A program made the translations under genes and the position numbers. DNA of 64,000 bases from positions 1,178,001 to 1,242,000 of the forward strand of contig NW_020825333.1 in assembly GCF_003286085.1 (NCBI RefSeq). The letters are read 5' to 3'. The number at the start of each line of letters is the position of its first letter. The first letter of the stretch is position 1. Origin of the DNA: Drosophila persimilis (lineage: Eukaryota > Arthropoda > Insecta > Diptera > Drosophilidae). The notes under the pieces were generated by a model, which was not told the origin of the DNA, did not search any database, and saw only the letters and a list, made by a program, of their open reading frames with translations. Positions 45,277 through 55,255 of the stretch are shown in pieces.

Positions 45277-45813
45277 TTCAAATTGCGTTTATAGGAAGAT
45301 AGCAGAGACATGGTCATTTTGGGTCGAATTAGAAAGACAGGGTAGTTGGCTCTTCAAAGTTCCAGTAAACACTAATGCTAGAATTCAATGTAGTAACTCA
45401 AATCAAGAACTAATAGATCTTCCGCAACAAGGAATTTTAACAATAATACATGGTTGTACTATGCGAACCGATGATAAAATACTAGTACCTCATCACAGTA
45501 TTCAAACAGAAAGCTACGAGCCAATTTCATCATTTTATATAAGTAATGTAAGCAAAATACCAAAAATTGTTTGGAATCCATTAACAGTACCATTAATTAA
45601 CCAAACAGAAGAAATGGATAAGTTAAGAAACGAAATAAAATTGTTAAAAGAAAGTCATCATGACTTAAAAGGACTGAAGTTCCATCATGTATCTGGACAT
45701 GCGGCCTTGATTATCGGAATCATAATAATGATAATATTAATAATCTATGCCATAAGAAGAATTAAAGTAGCACGAAGACTGCAAACGATAGCACTTCCCT
45801 ACCCACTGTAATT
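45273..45813 (+). pseudogene. roo-like env C-terminal part, unit 2
   Basis: Copy of 33043-33583, with the same stalk, membrane segment and basic tail, and the same abrupt 5' truncation. Confidence 0.78.
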
Positions 45814-45923
45814 GACTGTAAATGATTATCTGTACTTGTAATTATAGCTATAAAGAAAATGTACACAAAAAGGTTCACAAGAATCAAAATACAAAACAAT
45901 TCCACTTTCGGCCCTTTGCAGAA

Positions 45924-46374
45924 TGTTCAAACATGAACATATTATCGTCAGTACAATGCCACTTTCGGCCCCTTGCAGAATGTTTAAATATAAATAGATT
46001 ATTGTACACATAAACTCATGTAACAACACCGATCTCTAAAGAAATAACATAAAGTAGACAAGTTATGACTGCACTGGTGTAAACAGAGATCTGTAACCCA
46101 TTAATACGACAACAAAACACAAGTGGTCTTAACACTTAACAAAACACTTAACAAATGCGGTCCTAAAATAAAACTAATGTAAGCATGTACTCAAAAAGAC
46201 ACCCTCAGTAAAGTGTATCCTCTGCGTAGGTCTAACGATAATTATAGACTACCAAATTGTACCTCCTACCTCATTGTCAAATCACATATAAGGCTCTGAT
46301 TTTAAGAATAAAATTTAGTTTGAATTTACAACTCAACTCGCAAATGTCTAGACTTTTCTTTTAAGGTCTTAACA
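45924..46374 (+). repeat. roo-like LTR 3
   Basis: 451 bp. It has ATTATCGTCAGTAC at the start and AAAGTGTATCC, GTACCTCCTACC and TTTACAACTC later. A ~13-bp duplication around CACTTAACAAAACACTTAAC makes it longer than LTR 1 and 2. CCCCC at 46375-46379 is the right target duplication. Confidence 0.92.
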
Positions 46375-48438
46375 CCCCCCGTTGGAAGCCTGACTTTCAA
46401 CAGCATCTTTAAGGGGCAGCAGGCACAGCTTGTTGACGGCGCGCTTGGTGATTCCAGATGACGTCTTCAGCACAGCAACTCGGGCAACGCCATCTCGTCC
46501 AGGCAAAAGCTCGACCACTCTCGCCAGTGGCCACTTCATGGGAGGAAGATTCTCATCCTTGACAAGAACCAAATCTGCGACAGCTAAACTAGGCTTCGCA
46601 GTGCGCCACTTTGAGCGCTGCTGCAGTGACGTTATGTACTCCTCCTTCCACCGGGACCAAAAGAGCTGCTGCAGGTACGAAACGCGCTGCCAGCCGTCCA
46701 GGCGATCGAAGTTTAGCTGCGTGACGTCAGGCTCAGCGAACGAAGCAGGAGGGCCACCATTCTAGAAATGCGCTGGAGTTACAACATCTAGATCGACAGG
46801 GCTCTCTGAAATTGAAACTATTGGTCTTGAATTAATAACTGCCGTGATGAGGCACAACAGCGTCCGCAGCTCGTCAAATCCAAGCACCGAGTGGCCTATG
46901 GCACGGTAGATGTGGTACTTGGCCGTCTTCACTGCAGCCTCCCATAGACCACCAAAATGCGGGGAGCGCGGAGGAATGAAATGCCAGTCTATAGCCTCGA
47001 CCAAGCAAAAATCCAGCAGCGCCTTCTGATGGTCATCGCTGAGGACCAGGCTCTTTAATTCCATCAGCTCATTCTTAGCGCCGACAAAATTGGTTGCGTT
47101 GTCTGACCAAATTTGCCGCGGCTTTCGTCTAGTACATATGAAGCGCCTTAGTCCATGTAGAAAAGCAACTGTGGATAAGTCCTTTATAAGCTCCAGATGA
47201 ACAGCCTTGGTAGCGAAACAAATGAAGACGCAGACGTAGCACTTGATTGGAGCCTTGTTGCGTGCCTCCGGTTTGTAGAAAAACGGCCCACAGAAGTCCA
47301 CGCCTGTGATCTCAAAGGCATGAGAACCATCGAGCCGCTCCTTTGGAAGATCTGCCATAATATGCTCCAATACCCTGGGCTTCAGTCGAAAGCATCTTAC
47401 GCACTTGTTTACTGCCTTGTTTACCGTCTTCCTCCCCCCAATAGGCCAATATTGGGATCGAATTAGTCCAAGCAAAGCTCGAGGACCAGCGTGCAGATTC
47501 CGCTCATGAAAATGGGAGATTATTGCAAGAGTCAGTGGATGGCTGCTGGGCAAGATGATTGGATGACGGCCATCAAAATCCAACGAAGAGTTTTTCAGTC
47601 GACCATCTACCCTGAGAAGTCCAAACTGATCCATGAATGGCGATAACGATACGATTGAGCTCGATGAGGAGACTGCTCCCCTTGCCCGCAGTGACTTTAT
47701 GTGCTCCCATAGCTGAGAACGCTGGACTAGTCGTAGCAATACCTGGGTTCCATGTTCAATGTCTGAGACAGTGAGTCCGGGGTGCCGAATTCGGTTGCAA
47801 AACTTGTGAATGTATCCGAAAACGCATTGCAAAGAAGCAAATGAATTCGCATACTTGGAATCAGCAATAATGTCCATGTAGGGCGATTTGACCAGAAGAG
47901 CCTTCCGACGAAGTTCAAGGGCTGGCTTATCAGGTAGCACAGTGGGTGGCCAGTCATCTGAGGAGCCGCAAAGAAATGGAGGACCATGAGCCCAAAGAGG
48001 TGACTCATTCAGCTCAGTCGGATGAGCCCCTCGAGACAGAATGTCGGCTGGGTTTAAAGCTGTGGGAACATAGCGCCATTCCATTTTTTCGGTCATTTCC
48101 TGAATCGTTGACACTCTATTTGCAACAAAAATATTAAATCTTGACGGCTCGTCCCGAATCCAAGAGAGCGCAACGGCAGAATCACACCAACAGTAACACC
48201 TTCCCTTGAATACATTCATTCCAGCTATCTCAGATATGAGCCTAGCCAGCAACTCCGCTCCACAAAGCTCCAACTTTGGTACCGTGAGTGTCTTCAAAGG
48301 AGCCACACGAGGTTTGGCACAAAGTAAGTGACTGCTGAAATGCTGACCCTTGGACACGACATAAATGCATGCACCATAAGCCTCGATGCTGGCATCGCAA
48401 AATCCGTGAATTTCCAGCGTAGAGTCTGTAAGGAGCAC
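46375..48438 (-). pseudogene. BEL copy B RNase H and integrase
   Basis: One long frame from MLLTDSTLEIHGFCDAS. RNase H lies in the first ~130 residues (YCWCDSAVALSWI), the integrase zinc region near residue 310-360 (HERNLHAGPRALL to CVRCFRLKP), and the core after that (ITGVDFCGPFF, IWSDNATNFVGAKNEL, HFIPPRSPHFGGLWEAAVK). A single TAG after VTPAHF (46760-46762) interrupts it; the same frame continues to the end with a C-terminal domain (VLVKDENLPPMKWPLARVVE). The frame then runs into the roo-like LTR. Apart from this stop and the upstream RT shift, it looks functional. Confidence 0.87.
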
Positions 48439-48451
48439 AAGCCGAGGAAAT

Positions 48452-48885
48452 TCAAAAAATAAATAAAATAAAACTGGTGCATATTTCCTGCCACTCGGTG
48501 TTCAGTGCGACTGGAAGGCTTTCATCCCAGGACAACTTCTCTTGGCACAAACGCTGGAGAAAGATTTTGGATTTAGTAATTACGGGACCAGCTAGTCCGA
48601 GAGGATCGTAGAATCGCGCTATGGATGACAAAACAGAGCGCCTGCAGGAATTCAAAGAAGATTGAAGGGCCGAGAACGAAAATAATAGTAGATCAGAAAC
48701 CGGATCCCACGCAAGTCCTAAAGTTTTAGTCACATGGCTGCCATCGTCGAACTTCAAAAATGTTTCCTTGTCCTCTTCCGGAACTCCATCCAGCACAGCA
48801 GGGACGTTCGAACACCATTTCCTCAATCTGAACTGACCTCTAGACAAAATTCCAGTAGTTTGCTCCCGAATCCGGATAGCCTCCT
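48452..48885 (-). pseudogene. BEL copy B reverse transcriptase end
   Basis: The frame carries EAIRIREQTTGILSRGQFRLRKWCSNVP and the RT connection to NTEWQEICTSF, then stops in the A/T-rich insertion shared with copy A. The residues before QFRLRKW are those deleted in copy A. Residues upstream of about 48885 in the same frame are not BEL. Confidence 0.85.
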
Positions 48886-49590
48886 CCTGCGAGCTGGACG
48901 TCGGGCCGGCCCCAAAGGCCCACCGTCGCCCCGCCGGGCGACAACCATGACCTGGGCATGGCTCAACGACATCGTCCATCCCAGCACGTCGCGAGACAAC
49001 CCGTCTGGGATCATCACAGTGGAGGCGATGCGATCGTCGGACTCAGACGAGGCGGTCCGAGCAGGCCGGGCCCAGCAGGAGCCCCCTAGACGCCCCGCCG
49101 CAAGCATCCAGGCCAAGGAGCAGGCACCGCCGACACCCCATGCGCGACTCGAAGACGCGTCGAGCCAGGACACGTCAACCTGGACCCCAACTACGAGGTG
49201 CAGAACAGCTCCCCAGGCGCGCAGAGGAAGAGGCAGAGGCGGGCGTACTGCTCACAGCGTTCGAGGAGATGCCCGAGCTGAACGTGTTGCAGGAGGAACA
49301 GGCATGGCCAATCGCCCCAGTCGCCTAGCGGGTAAGCACGCCTGACCGCCGCATCCCGCAAAGCCTGCTGGAAGATTCCAGCGCTCAGGCAAACGCGGCG
49401 CGGCATGAGCGCAGCCGGATCCGTAGCCTAGAATACCACGACGGCCAACGCTTCCGCGTGTCCATCAGCGGAAATTTGGTGCGCATTTCACCGCGCCCCA
49501 CCCCGAAGTAGAAAGGGAGTGTGAAGGCATAAGCCTCCACAAAAGAAAAACCTGACCACAACACCATCCCCTGAAGGGACAGCCCCGGGG
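48886..49590 (+). other. G+C-rich stretch, possible end of an LTR-element coding region
   Basis: I do not recognise this. Plus-strand frames are open but shift: MTWAWLNDIVHPSTSRD from about 48947, then LLTAFEEMPELNVLQEEQ to a stop at 49328, then RSLEYHDGQRFRVSISGNL ending TPK-stop near 49510. A purine/GC run (GCCCCGGGGGGCT, 49582-49593) follows, where a polypurine tract and LTR would be expected. It may be the gag or pol end of an Ulysses/Osvaldo-type element, but that is a guess from context (a tRNA-Lys primer site occurs at 20076). Confidence 0.35.
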
Positions 49591-50340
49591 GGCTTATTAT
49601 CTCATTATTACTTCATTTTTAGTACTACTATGATTATCATTATGACAAAGACAACGCTGAATCTTTATTTTCCCCAAATTAAAGTAAGAAATAGGCTAAG
49701 AGAACTCCAAATAGTGAGGCCTTTTTACTTAGTAGTAGAATTAAGAGATCCAACACGAAAGAGAGACGCATACTACGCAGCAAAGAGAGCCAGCAGGGAA
49801 AAGAGCGAAGCGGCAGAGAAGCCGTCGATCGGTCCTACGCCCACGCAGCCGAGGGAGAGAGCCGACGGCGAACCATGCAGACACCCCCGAGCCGAGGCCG
49901 GCAGCCGAAAGCTGCGCAGCAGCGAAGCGGCAGAGAAGCTGCGAAAAAGAAAAGCAGAGGCCTGGCACGGTCCAGCGCGGGCCAGGCTCGGGAGTGATCT
50001 CCGAGGGCTGAGCCAGAACGGTTGTAAAAAATAAACAGTGCCCCGACCCCGCGAGAAGTGGAAAAAATAAGTCGTGACCACCGTGACGAGGACCCGCCGC
50101 AGGACCCAAAGAAGGGAAAACAAGGGTGAGCCACCTCACGTATGTGAGCTCTGGGGGGGATAGATCGGTGCAGTAGGCAGTGTAAGCTCAGGAGCAGAAG
50201 TTTCCCAAAATGTTAAATGAAAACGATATCCACATGGTGTTTATGATATTTTTTTCGTATTCCCCCACAATAAAGACACCCACCTCAACCCACCGGTTTC
50301 CGAACTTTCGCCCGTAGGAGTCCCTCACCCCCTCCCCCTC
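49591..50340. other. Possible LTR region of the same unidentified element
   Basis: After the purine run the sequence becomes A/T-rich (TATTATCTCATTATTAC), then purine-rich with two copies of AGCGAAGCGGCAGAGAAGC (49807-49825 and 49921-49939). AATAAA at about 50030 and 50269 could be poly(A) signals. No gene is seen. Confidence 0.3.
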
Positions 50341-50354
50341 TCTTCCCTATTCCC

Positions 50355-50600
50355 TGGGGGCCCGGCGAAGTGGATGTGAGTCGTGGATCATGCGGCATCC
50401 ACCAAGCTGGGCTTCGCTTTCCCATACCTTTCTCCCCTGGGGACCCGGCGATGCTGGAAGTGAGTCGTGGATTCACGCGGCATCCGCAAAGCTGGGTTCC
50501 CTCTCCTACACCCTCGCCCTGGGGACCCGGCGACGCAGATGTGAGTCGTGGATCATGCGGCATCTGCTAAGCTGGGCTCCCCTCTCCCATACCCTTCCGA
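50355..50600 (+). repeat. Three tandem ~82-bp repeats
   Basis: Unit core CCCGGCGA, then GTGAGTCGTGGAT, CGGCATC and AAGCTGGG, followed by CTCCCATACCTT-type sequence, occurs three times at about 82-bp spacing (starts near 50359, 50439 and 50523). The units differ by several substitutions. It is pyrimidine-rich and does not look coding. 50601-50872 continues G+C-rich with nothing recognised. Confidence 0.8.
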
Positions 50601-50872
50601 CCCCTGACCCAAACCCCTTCTTCCGCCACGCATGACCCCCAACGCACGTCCCTGCAGCTCCCCAAGCACGGGTTCACCCACGCCTCGATCCACCCCACGG
50701 GTGCGCTTTCGCCACGAACGGCTCTCCCCTTAGGTCCTCACCCAACAAATTTTGCTGTGTGGAAGGACCGGGCCCTGGACAGACTGAGAAGCTGTACCTC
50801 GGCCTGAGAACTTCCTTACAAGCGTAAAAAATAGTTGGCTGAGTGGAACGCTCACGTATGGGCATAGGGGCA

Positions 50873-52340
50873 TTACCTAAGATTGTCTTTGTGCACCACC
50901 CTCCCCCTAATTAGGATCGTTGTCCCCAAGTCCGCTTCTACCATTTCTTCCACGTACAACGGGGTTAGTTTATTTCCGAGGCGTCTGTTGGTTTTCATTA
51001 ATACCTTTTCACCTACTCTAAAAACTCTGTTCTGCCGCATTTGGTTGGCTCGATTGTTCTGCACAATCTGAGCCTTTCGTACCCTGTTCTGTACCTCGCT
51101 GTGAAAGTCTGCTGCAGCGGCGTTTAAAATATCGATCGGCTTATTGTTGGTTACTGAGTGTATCGACCTGTTGTACTCCACTGTTGCCTGGAGGAAGAGG
51201 TCGACTGTGTCGATGATTCCCTTCGCTATCTTGAGGCGTCTCGCGATTTCCAGCAGAGTACTATGGAATCTTTCCACTTGGCCGTTTGAAGTGCTGTGGA
51301 GGGGAGGAACATTAACAATGTGTGCTCCAAAATTGTTTCGCAGAAGTGACCTGATGGTTTCTGAACTCAGCGATGGTTCATTGTCGCAATAGATCTGTCT
51401 GGTGTTGGGGAAAATTTTCAAAGTTGCAAGAGTGGAGCCTTTATATCCGCAATCGTGCGGGAAGCTATCGGTTGTACAATGGCAAATTTCGAGAATTTGT
51501 CCACGCATGTTAGGAAGTACTTCTTATCCGTTGAAAAATGTCGACGTGAAGCATTTCTCCAGTGAACGAAGGGACTGGCGTTGGGCCCAGCTCCTGTTTA
51601 TTTGGATGCCTATCGTACTTTGCTCTAGAACAAATCTTGCAATTCATGCATTCATTCAAACTCGCTTGCGAGCTTAGTAATTTTTGGGAAATAGTAATCG
51701 ACCAAGACCTGTTTTACGTTTTCCTGAGCAGCTCTATTATGTGCTCGATTGTGTTTGATTGTGAAAATCTCCTTTCTCTCATTTTCATTGAAAATGTATG
51801 TGACCAGATTCTTGCAATGCCAGAACTTGGTCGACGGAAAGGCGCGTACTGGCTCATGCTGAATGCAGGCTAGAGTCGGAAGATCACAGTGGATTGCGTT
51901 TACCACCATAGGGTTTACTTAGGTCTTCACGACCCCAGTATGCGCATTTTTGTCCGTAAAATGTATTGTATGTCGCTTTTTTTTCCCGAAAAGAATAAAC
52001 ATCTGCTTTAGAGGAAAACGCGCCACTTCTAGAACGATTTGATTCCTAAAACAATTGACAGGATTGTCTGTCGTTTCTATCGTGTAGGTCAAGGACGCTT
52101 CGCTGTGTATTGTCGCTGCGTCAGATTGTGGCGCGCTGTCTTCCAATGCATTGATGTTTTTTCGAGACAACGCGTCCGCGACATGGTTTTCTTTGCCTGT
52201 TTCCTGTAATCTTGGTACATCAATATTACGTTTTCTGATGCCAGAATGATCATTAATTTCTGAAAGGCGTGTCGTTGGACCTCGCTCAAAATGATAGTGG
52301 TTTTTTTTTATTTGTTTTTGCTGACCCATTTTCCCCTTTT
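50873..52340 (-). pseudogene. gypsy integrase and RNase H remnant
   Basis: The frame 51508-50873 holds the integrase core (RQIYCDNEPSLSSETI, STSNGQVERFHSTLLEIARR) and C-terminus ending VVHKDNLR. 51909-51652 holds the zinc region start (HNRAHNRAAQENVKQVL). 52329-51919 holds QETGKENHVADALSRKN, which follows RNase H. RNase H itself is missing: a DYRK sequence near 52205 runs straight into the GKENHVADALSR linker. Several frameshifts separate these pieces. The core aspartate and glutamate residues are still visible. Confidence 0.82.
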
Positions 52341-52378
52341 AAAATATCAGAAAGCGGTCGGGCAATTGACGCGAAATC

Positions 52379-52901
52379 TTACACGAAGCATCTGTAGTAA
52401 CTTGCCAGGCCCAAGAATGATCTTAGGCCGAACAACGTTGTTGGCTCGACGTACTCCTGGATGGCCTTCACCTTCTCAGGGTCCGTCATCGTGCCTTCGT
52501 TAGTCACAATAAAGCCGAGGTATTCCACGCTCGTCTTAAAAAAATTGGACTTCTCTCGAGCGATTCTCATGTTGGCGTCATAGAGGCTTTTCAGCACCCA
52601 GTCGACGTGTTTAACATGGTCGTCTTGAGACTTGGAGAAAATAATTACGTCATCGACATAGACGTAGCATGTTTACCGATTTGTTCGCGCAAAACATCAT
52701 CGATTGCTCTCTGGAAAATGCTACCTGCATTTCGTAGACCAAAGGGCAGTCGGCAAAACTCGTACATCCCTCCGTTTACGGAAAAGGAAGTCTTTTCTCG
52801 GTCGCGCTCCGCCAAGGTTATTTGGTGGTATCCAGACTTCAAGTTCAGTGTTGTGAAGTATCTGGCAGTACCCAAGTTTGCTAAGATCATTGATATGCTT
52901 G
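52379..52901 (-). pseudogene. gypsy reverse transcriptase, 3' part
   Basis: From ISMILANLGTARYFTTLNLKSGYHQI through CRLPFGLRNAGSIFQRA to the YVDDVIIFSKS region (52680-52620, frame changes there) and YLGFIVTNEGTMTDPEKV to SFLGLASYYRCFV. It is split at 52901 by the R1-clade LINE; the N-terminal part continues at 57246. A frameshift before the DD motif divides it into two frames. Confidence 0.85.
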
Positions 52902-52915
52902 TTTTTTTTTTTTTT

Positions 52916-53342
52916 ATTCATAGTAAAAATAGGATATATATATATAAAATATAAGAATATAAAAGTTAAAAATAAAAATATATAGCATATACATATATAT
53001 GGACCAGACTTGCGCGACTGCCGTGAAGCATTGCTTCACAAGGCTGGCTAGCCTATTACGGCCGTTCGTTTCGTGTGCGTTCAAGCCGCCTCAATTCCGA
53101 AGCGATTTCTGTTTCAAGACTGCATATCGCCGTCCAATTTGCTTGGTTTTCCAGCATCCTTGGTACCAAACCTTCCACTGTAATGGGCACCCCTAGGGTG
53201 CCTTCTGCTCGCCTGCGGGGCTCTGAGAATCTGGCGCATGCGCTCAGGACATGCTCAGCGTTTTCTATTATTCCGCAGCAGCTGCACAGCCCATCTTCCT
53301 CGTGGCCAAAGCGGTGGAGGTACTCTTTAAAGCACCCGTGAC
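52916..53342 (-). pseudogene. R1-clade ORF2 C-terminus and 3' UTR
   Basis: On the minus strand the segment encodes HGCFKEYLHRFGHEEDGL, then CSCCGIIENAEHVLSAC, the CCHC-type motif at the C-terminus of R1-clade ORF2 proteins, then RFSEPRRRAEGTLGVPI and an Arg/Glu-rich end. The 3' UTR (53000-52916) is very A/T-rich. It begins directly at the gypsy patch. Confidence 0.82.
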
Positions 53343-53684
53343 CCGAGGCGTCTGTTGGTTTTCATTAATACCTTTTCACCTACTCTAAAAACTCTGTTCT
53401 GACGCATTTGGTTGGCTCGATTGTTCTGCACAATCTGAGCCTTTCGTACCCTGTTCTGTACCTCGCTGTGAAAGTCTGCTGCAGCGGCGTTTAAAATATC
53501 GATCGGCTTATTGTTGGTTACTGAGTGTATCGACCTGTTGTACTCCACTGTTGCCTGGAGGAAGAGGTCGACTGTGTCGATGATTCCCTTCGCTATCTTG
53601 AGGCGTCTCGCGATTTCCAGCAGAGTACTATGGAATCTTTCCACTTGGCCGTTTGAAGTGCTGTGGAGGGGAGGAACATTAACA
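53343..53684 (-). repeat. Patch of gypsy integrase inside the R1-clade LINE
   Basis: 342 bp matching 50976-51317 at constant offset 2367, same orientation, with one difference noted (C/A near 51030). It encodes the same VERFHSTLLEIARR integrase piece. Short shared bases occur at the ends (TGTTA-type on the 53684 side, CGG on the 53343 side). Confidence 0.92.
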
Positions 53685-55255
53685 TTTGGCCCCGCCGAGC
53701 CATCGTGTGCCTTCCAAGGCCTTTCTGGCAGTGCCGCACACCTTGTCTAGCGCATCCAAGGTAGAGCGAGCCTTCATAAAGCCGTACTGGCTGTCGGAGA
53801 GTCCACCAGCGGCCTCGATTGCCTCCGTTAACCTTGCGCTGATTATGCTTTCCAGCATCTTACCTGCGCCGATAGGCCTGTATGCCAATGGGTCCTCCGT
53901 GTCTTTCCCAGGTTTTGGTATCAGCACCAGCTTTTGCTTCTTCCATCTTCCAGAAAAGCATCCATCTGTGAGGCATTTGGTATAGGTCTCCGCAAAGATC
54001 ATCGGGTGCAGGCTAATAGCCAGCTTGAGGGCCCGATTTGGGATGCCGTCTGGTCCTGGTGCCTTGCAGTTTGGCACTCTCTTTACTAGTTCTGCCAACT
54101 CTGCGGGGTCACTGGGGGTACTTGGTGTCCCGTACTCGTGATCCTGTCTACCTGCGTGTCCCGCGCTGGGAATAGGTGCTTGACGATTGCCTCCATTTTT
54201 TCCGCTCCCGTTGGTGCCGCGTGCTTGAATGCGCCGGTCTTCTTCATGACCACCTTGTAGGCCTTACCCCAGAGATCGTTTTCGGCTTCGTCACAGAGAT
54301 CTAAGAAACTTCGTTTTTTACTATTTTTGATTTCCTTCTTCAGTGCCTTCCTTCTTCGGGTGTAGATTTCCTTGAGAGCCTGAAAGTCTGCTGTTCCGTG
54401 GGATCTGTGGTATGCTCTTTTGGCGCCTATGCATGCGTGGCGGGCCTCCCCGATTGCCTGGTTCCACCAGTATACCGGCCTATGGCCTTTAAATGGTTTG
54501 CTGCGCTCCATGCTAGCTTTGCACGCCCTTTCGAGTTGTCCCATGACTTGTGCCACTAGATCGTCTTCGCCTTCCACCTCGGCCAGTCCTGCTAGGGCTG
54601 CCCTGAAGGCTGGTGTGTTCAGCGTGTTTTCTGTGTAGTGCCCCCTCGTAGCGATACTCTGGGTGGCTCTTCTGGTCTGGATACTGCAGAGGATAGCGTT
54701 GTGGTCGCTCGCGGTGTACTGCTCGCTGATCTGCCATAACGTGCTCGCTGCAAGTCGTGTACTTATGTAGGTGAGGTCTATGATGGATGTGGTACCTGCT
54801 CTGCTGAATGTTGGGTTGGAACCAGCGTTTTTGAGGACTATGTCCAGGGAGGCAAAAGCCTCCACTAAGACACGGCCCCTGGCATTCGTTGTTGCTGACT
54901 CCCATTCCGTTGCCCAGGCGTTGAAGTTCCCAGCTACTAGCGACGGCGAGTGTGCTCTGATGTCATCTGCCAAGTTGTCGATTGTGTCGCTGAACTCTTC
55001 GAGTGACCAGCTGGGTGGTAGGTAACAGCTGTATACCCATAGGTCTTTCAGCCTCCCTCGTACGTATCCTTTGGATCTTTTAACTTCGTCTAGGTGCTGT
55101 GCCGGTTTGCCGCACATCCAGATTGCCGCTTTCCCCGATTGATCCATGACCCACGTGTTGGATCTCACGGTCTTGTAGGGCTCTGTAACGGATTGGGTGA
55201 GAAGGTCTTGGGCCACCCTGCAATGGTTAAGGTTCAGTTGGATGATCCTTAACAT
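53685..55255 (-). pseudogene. R1-clade ORF2: endonuclease and RT start
   Basis: The frame from MLRIIQLNLNHCRVAQDLL (55255) is an AP-like endonuclease: SPSLVAGNFNAWATEWES near residue 105, TSIIDLTYIS near 155, and YTASDHNAILCSI near 185 with the catalytic SDH. A fingers/linker region follows. Near 54105 it shifts frame into AELVKRVPNCKAPGPDGIPN, the RT N-terminal region, through LVLIPKPGKDTEDPLAYRPI to GFMKARSTLDAL, ending at WLGGAK where the gypsy patch starts. The catalytic YADD block is absent. The start ATG overlaps the ORF1 stop as ATGTTAA. Confidence 0.88.

Larger units (their letters stand above)
21423..46374 (+). mobile_element. Tandem roo-like array: LTR-internal-LTR-internal-LTR
   Basis: LTRs at 21423-21858, 33694-34132 and 45924-46374 enclose two internal regions (21859-33693 and 34133-45923) that are almost identical. 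LTRs start TGTTCAAACATGAACAT, like roo, and end TTAACA. CCCCC flanks the whole array but not the middle LTR. Proteins are BEL-type with a roo-like env end. Each unit is ~12.2 kb, larger than roo, because it also holds a partial LTR, DINE-like repeats, a host-gene fragment and a second integrase/env segment. Confidence 0.9.
46375..48885 (-). mobile_element. BEL/Pao element copy B, 3' part
   Basis: The body of the BEL element whose 3' LTR is at 20941-21413, separated by the roo-like array. It holds the RT end, RNase H and integrase. It breaks near 48885, where BEL RT sequence (EAIRIREQTTGILSRG) meets unrelated G+C-rich DNA. Gag and the 5' LTR are absent. Confidence 0.88.

Noticed and set aside
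49773..50123. Cys/Leu-rich membrane-like minus-strand frames
   Set aside because: Three overlapping frames are open because of G+C-rich purine composition; none has a conserved motif.
52902..53342. Separate small LINE insertion
   Set aside because: The 15-bp target duplication pairs 52887-52901 with 57231-57245, so the 3' piece and the main body belong to one insertion.
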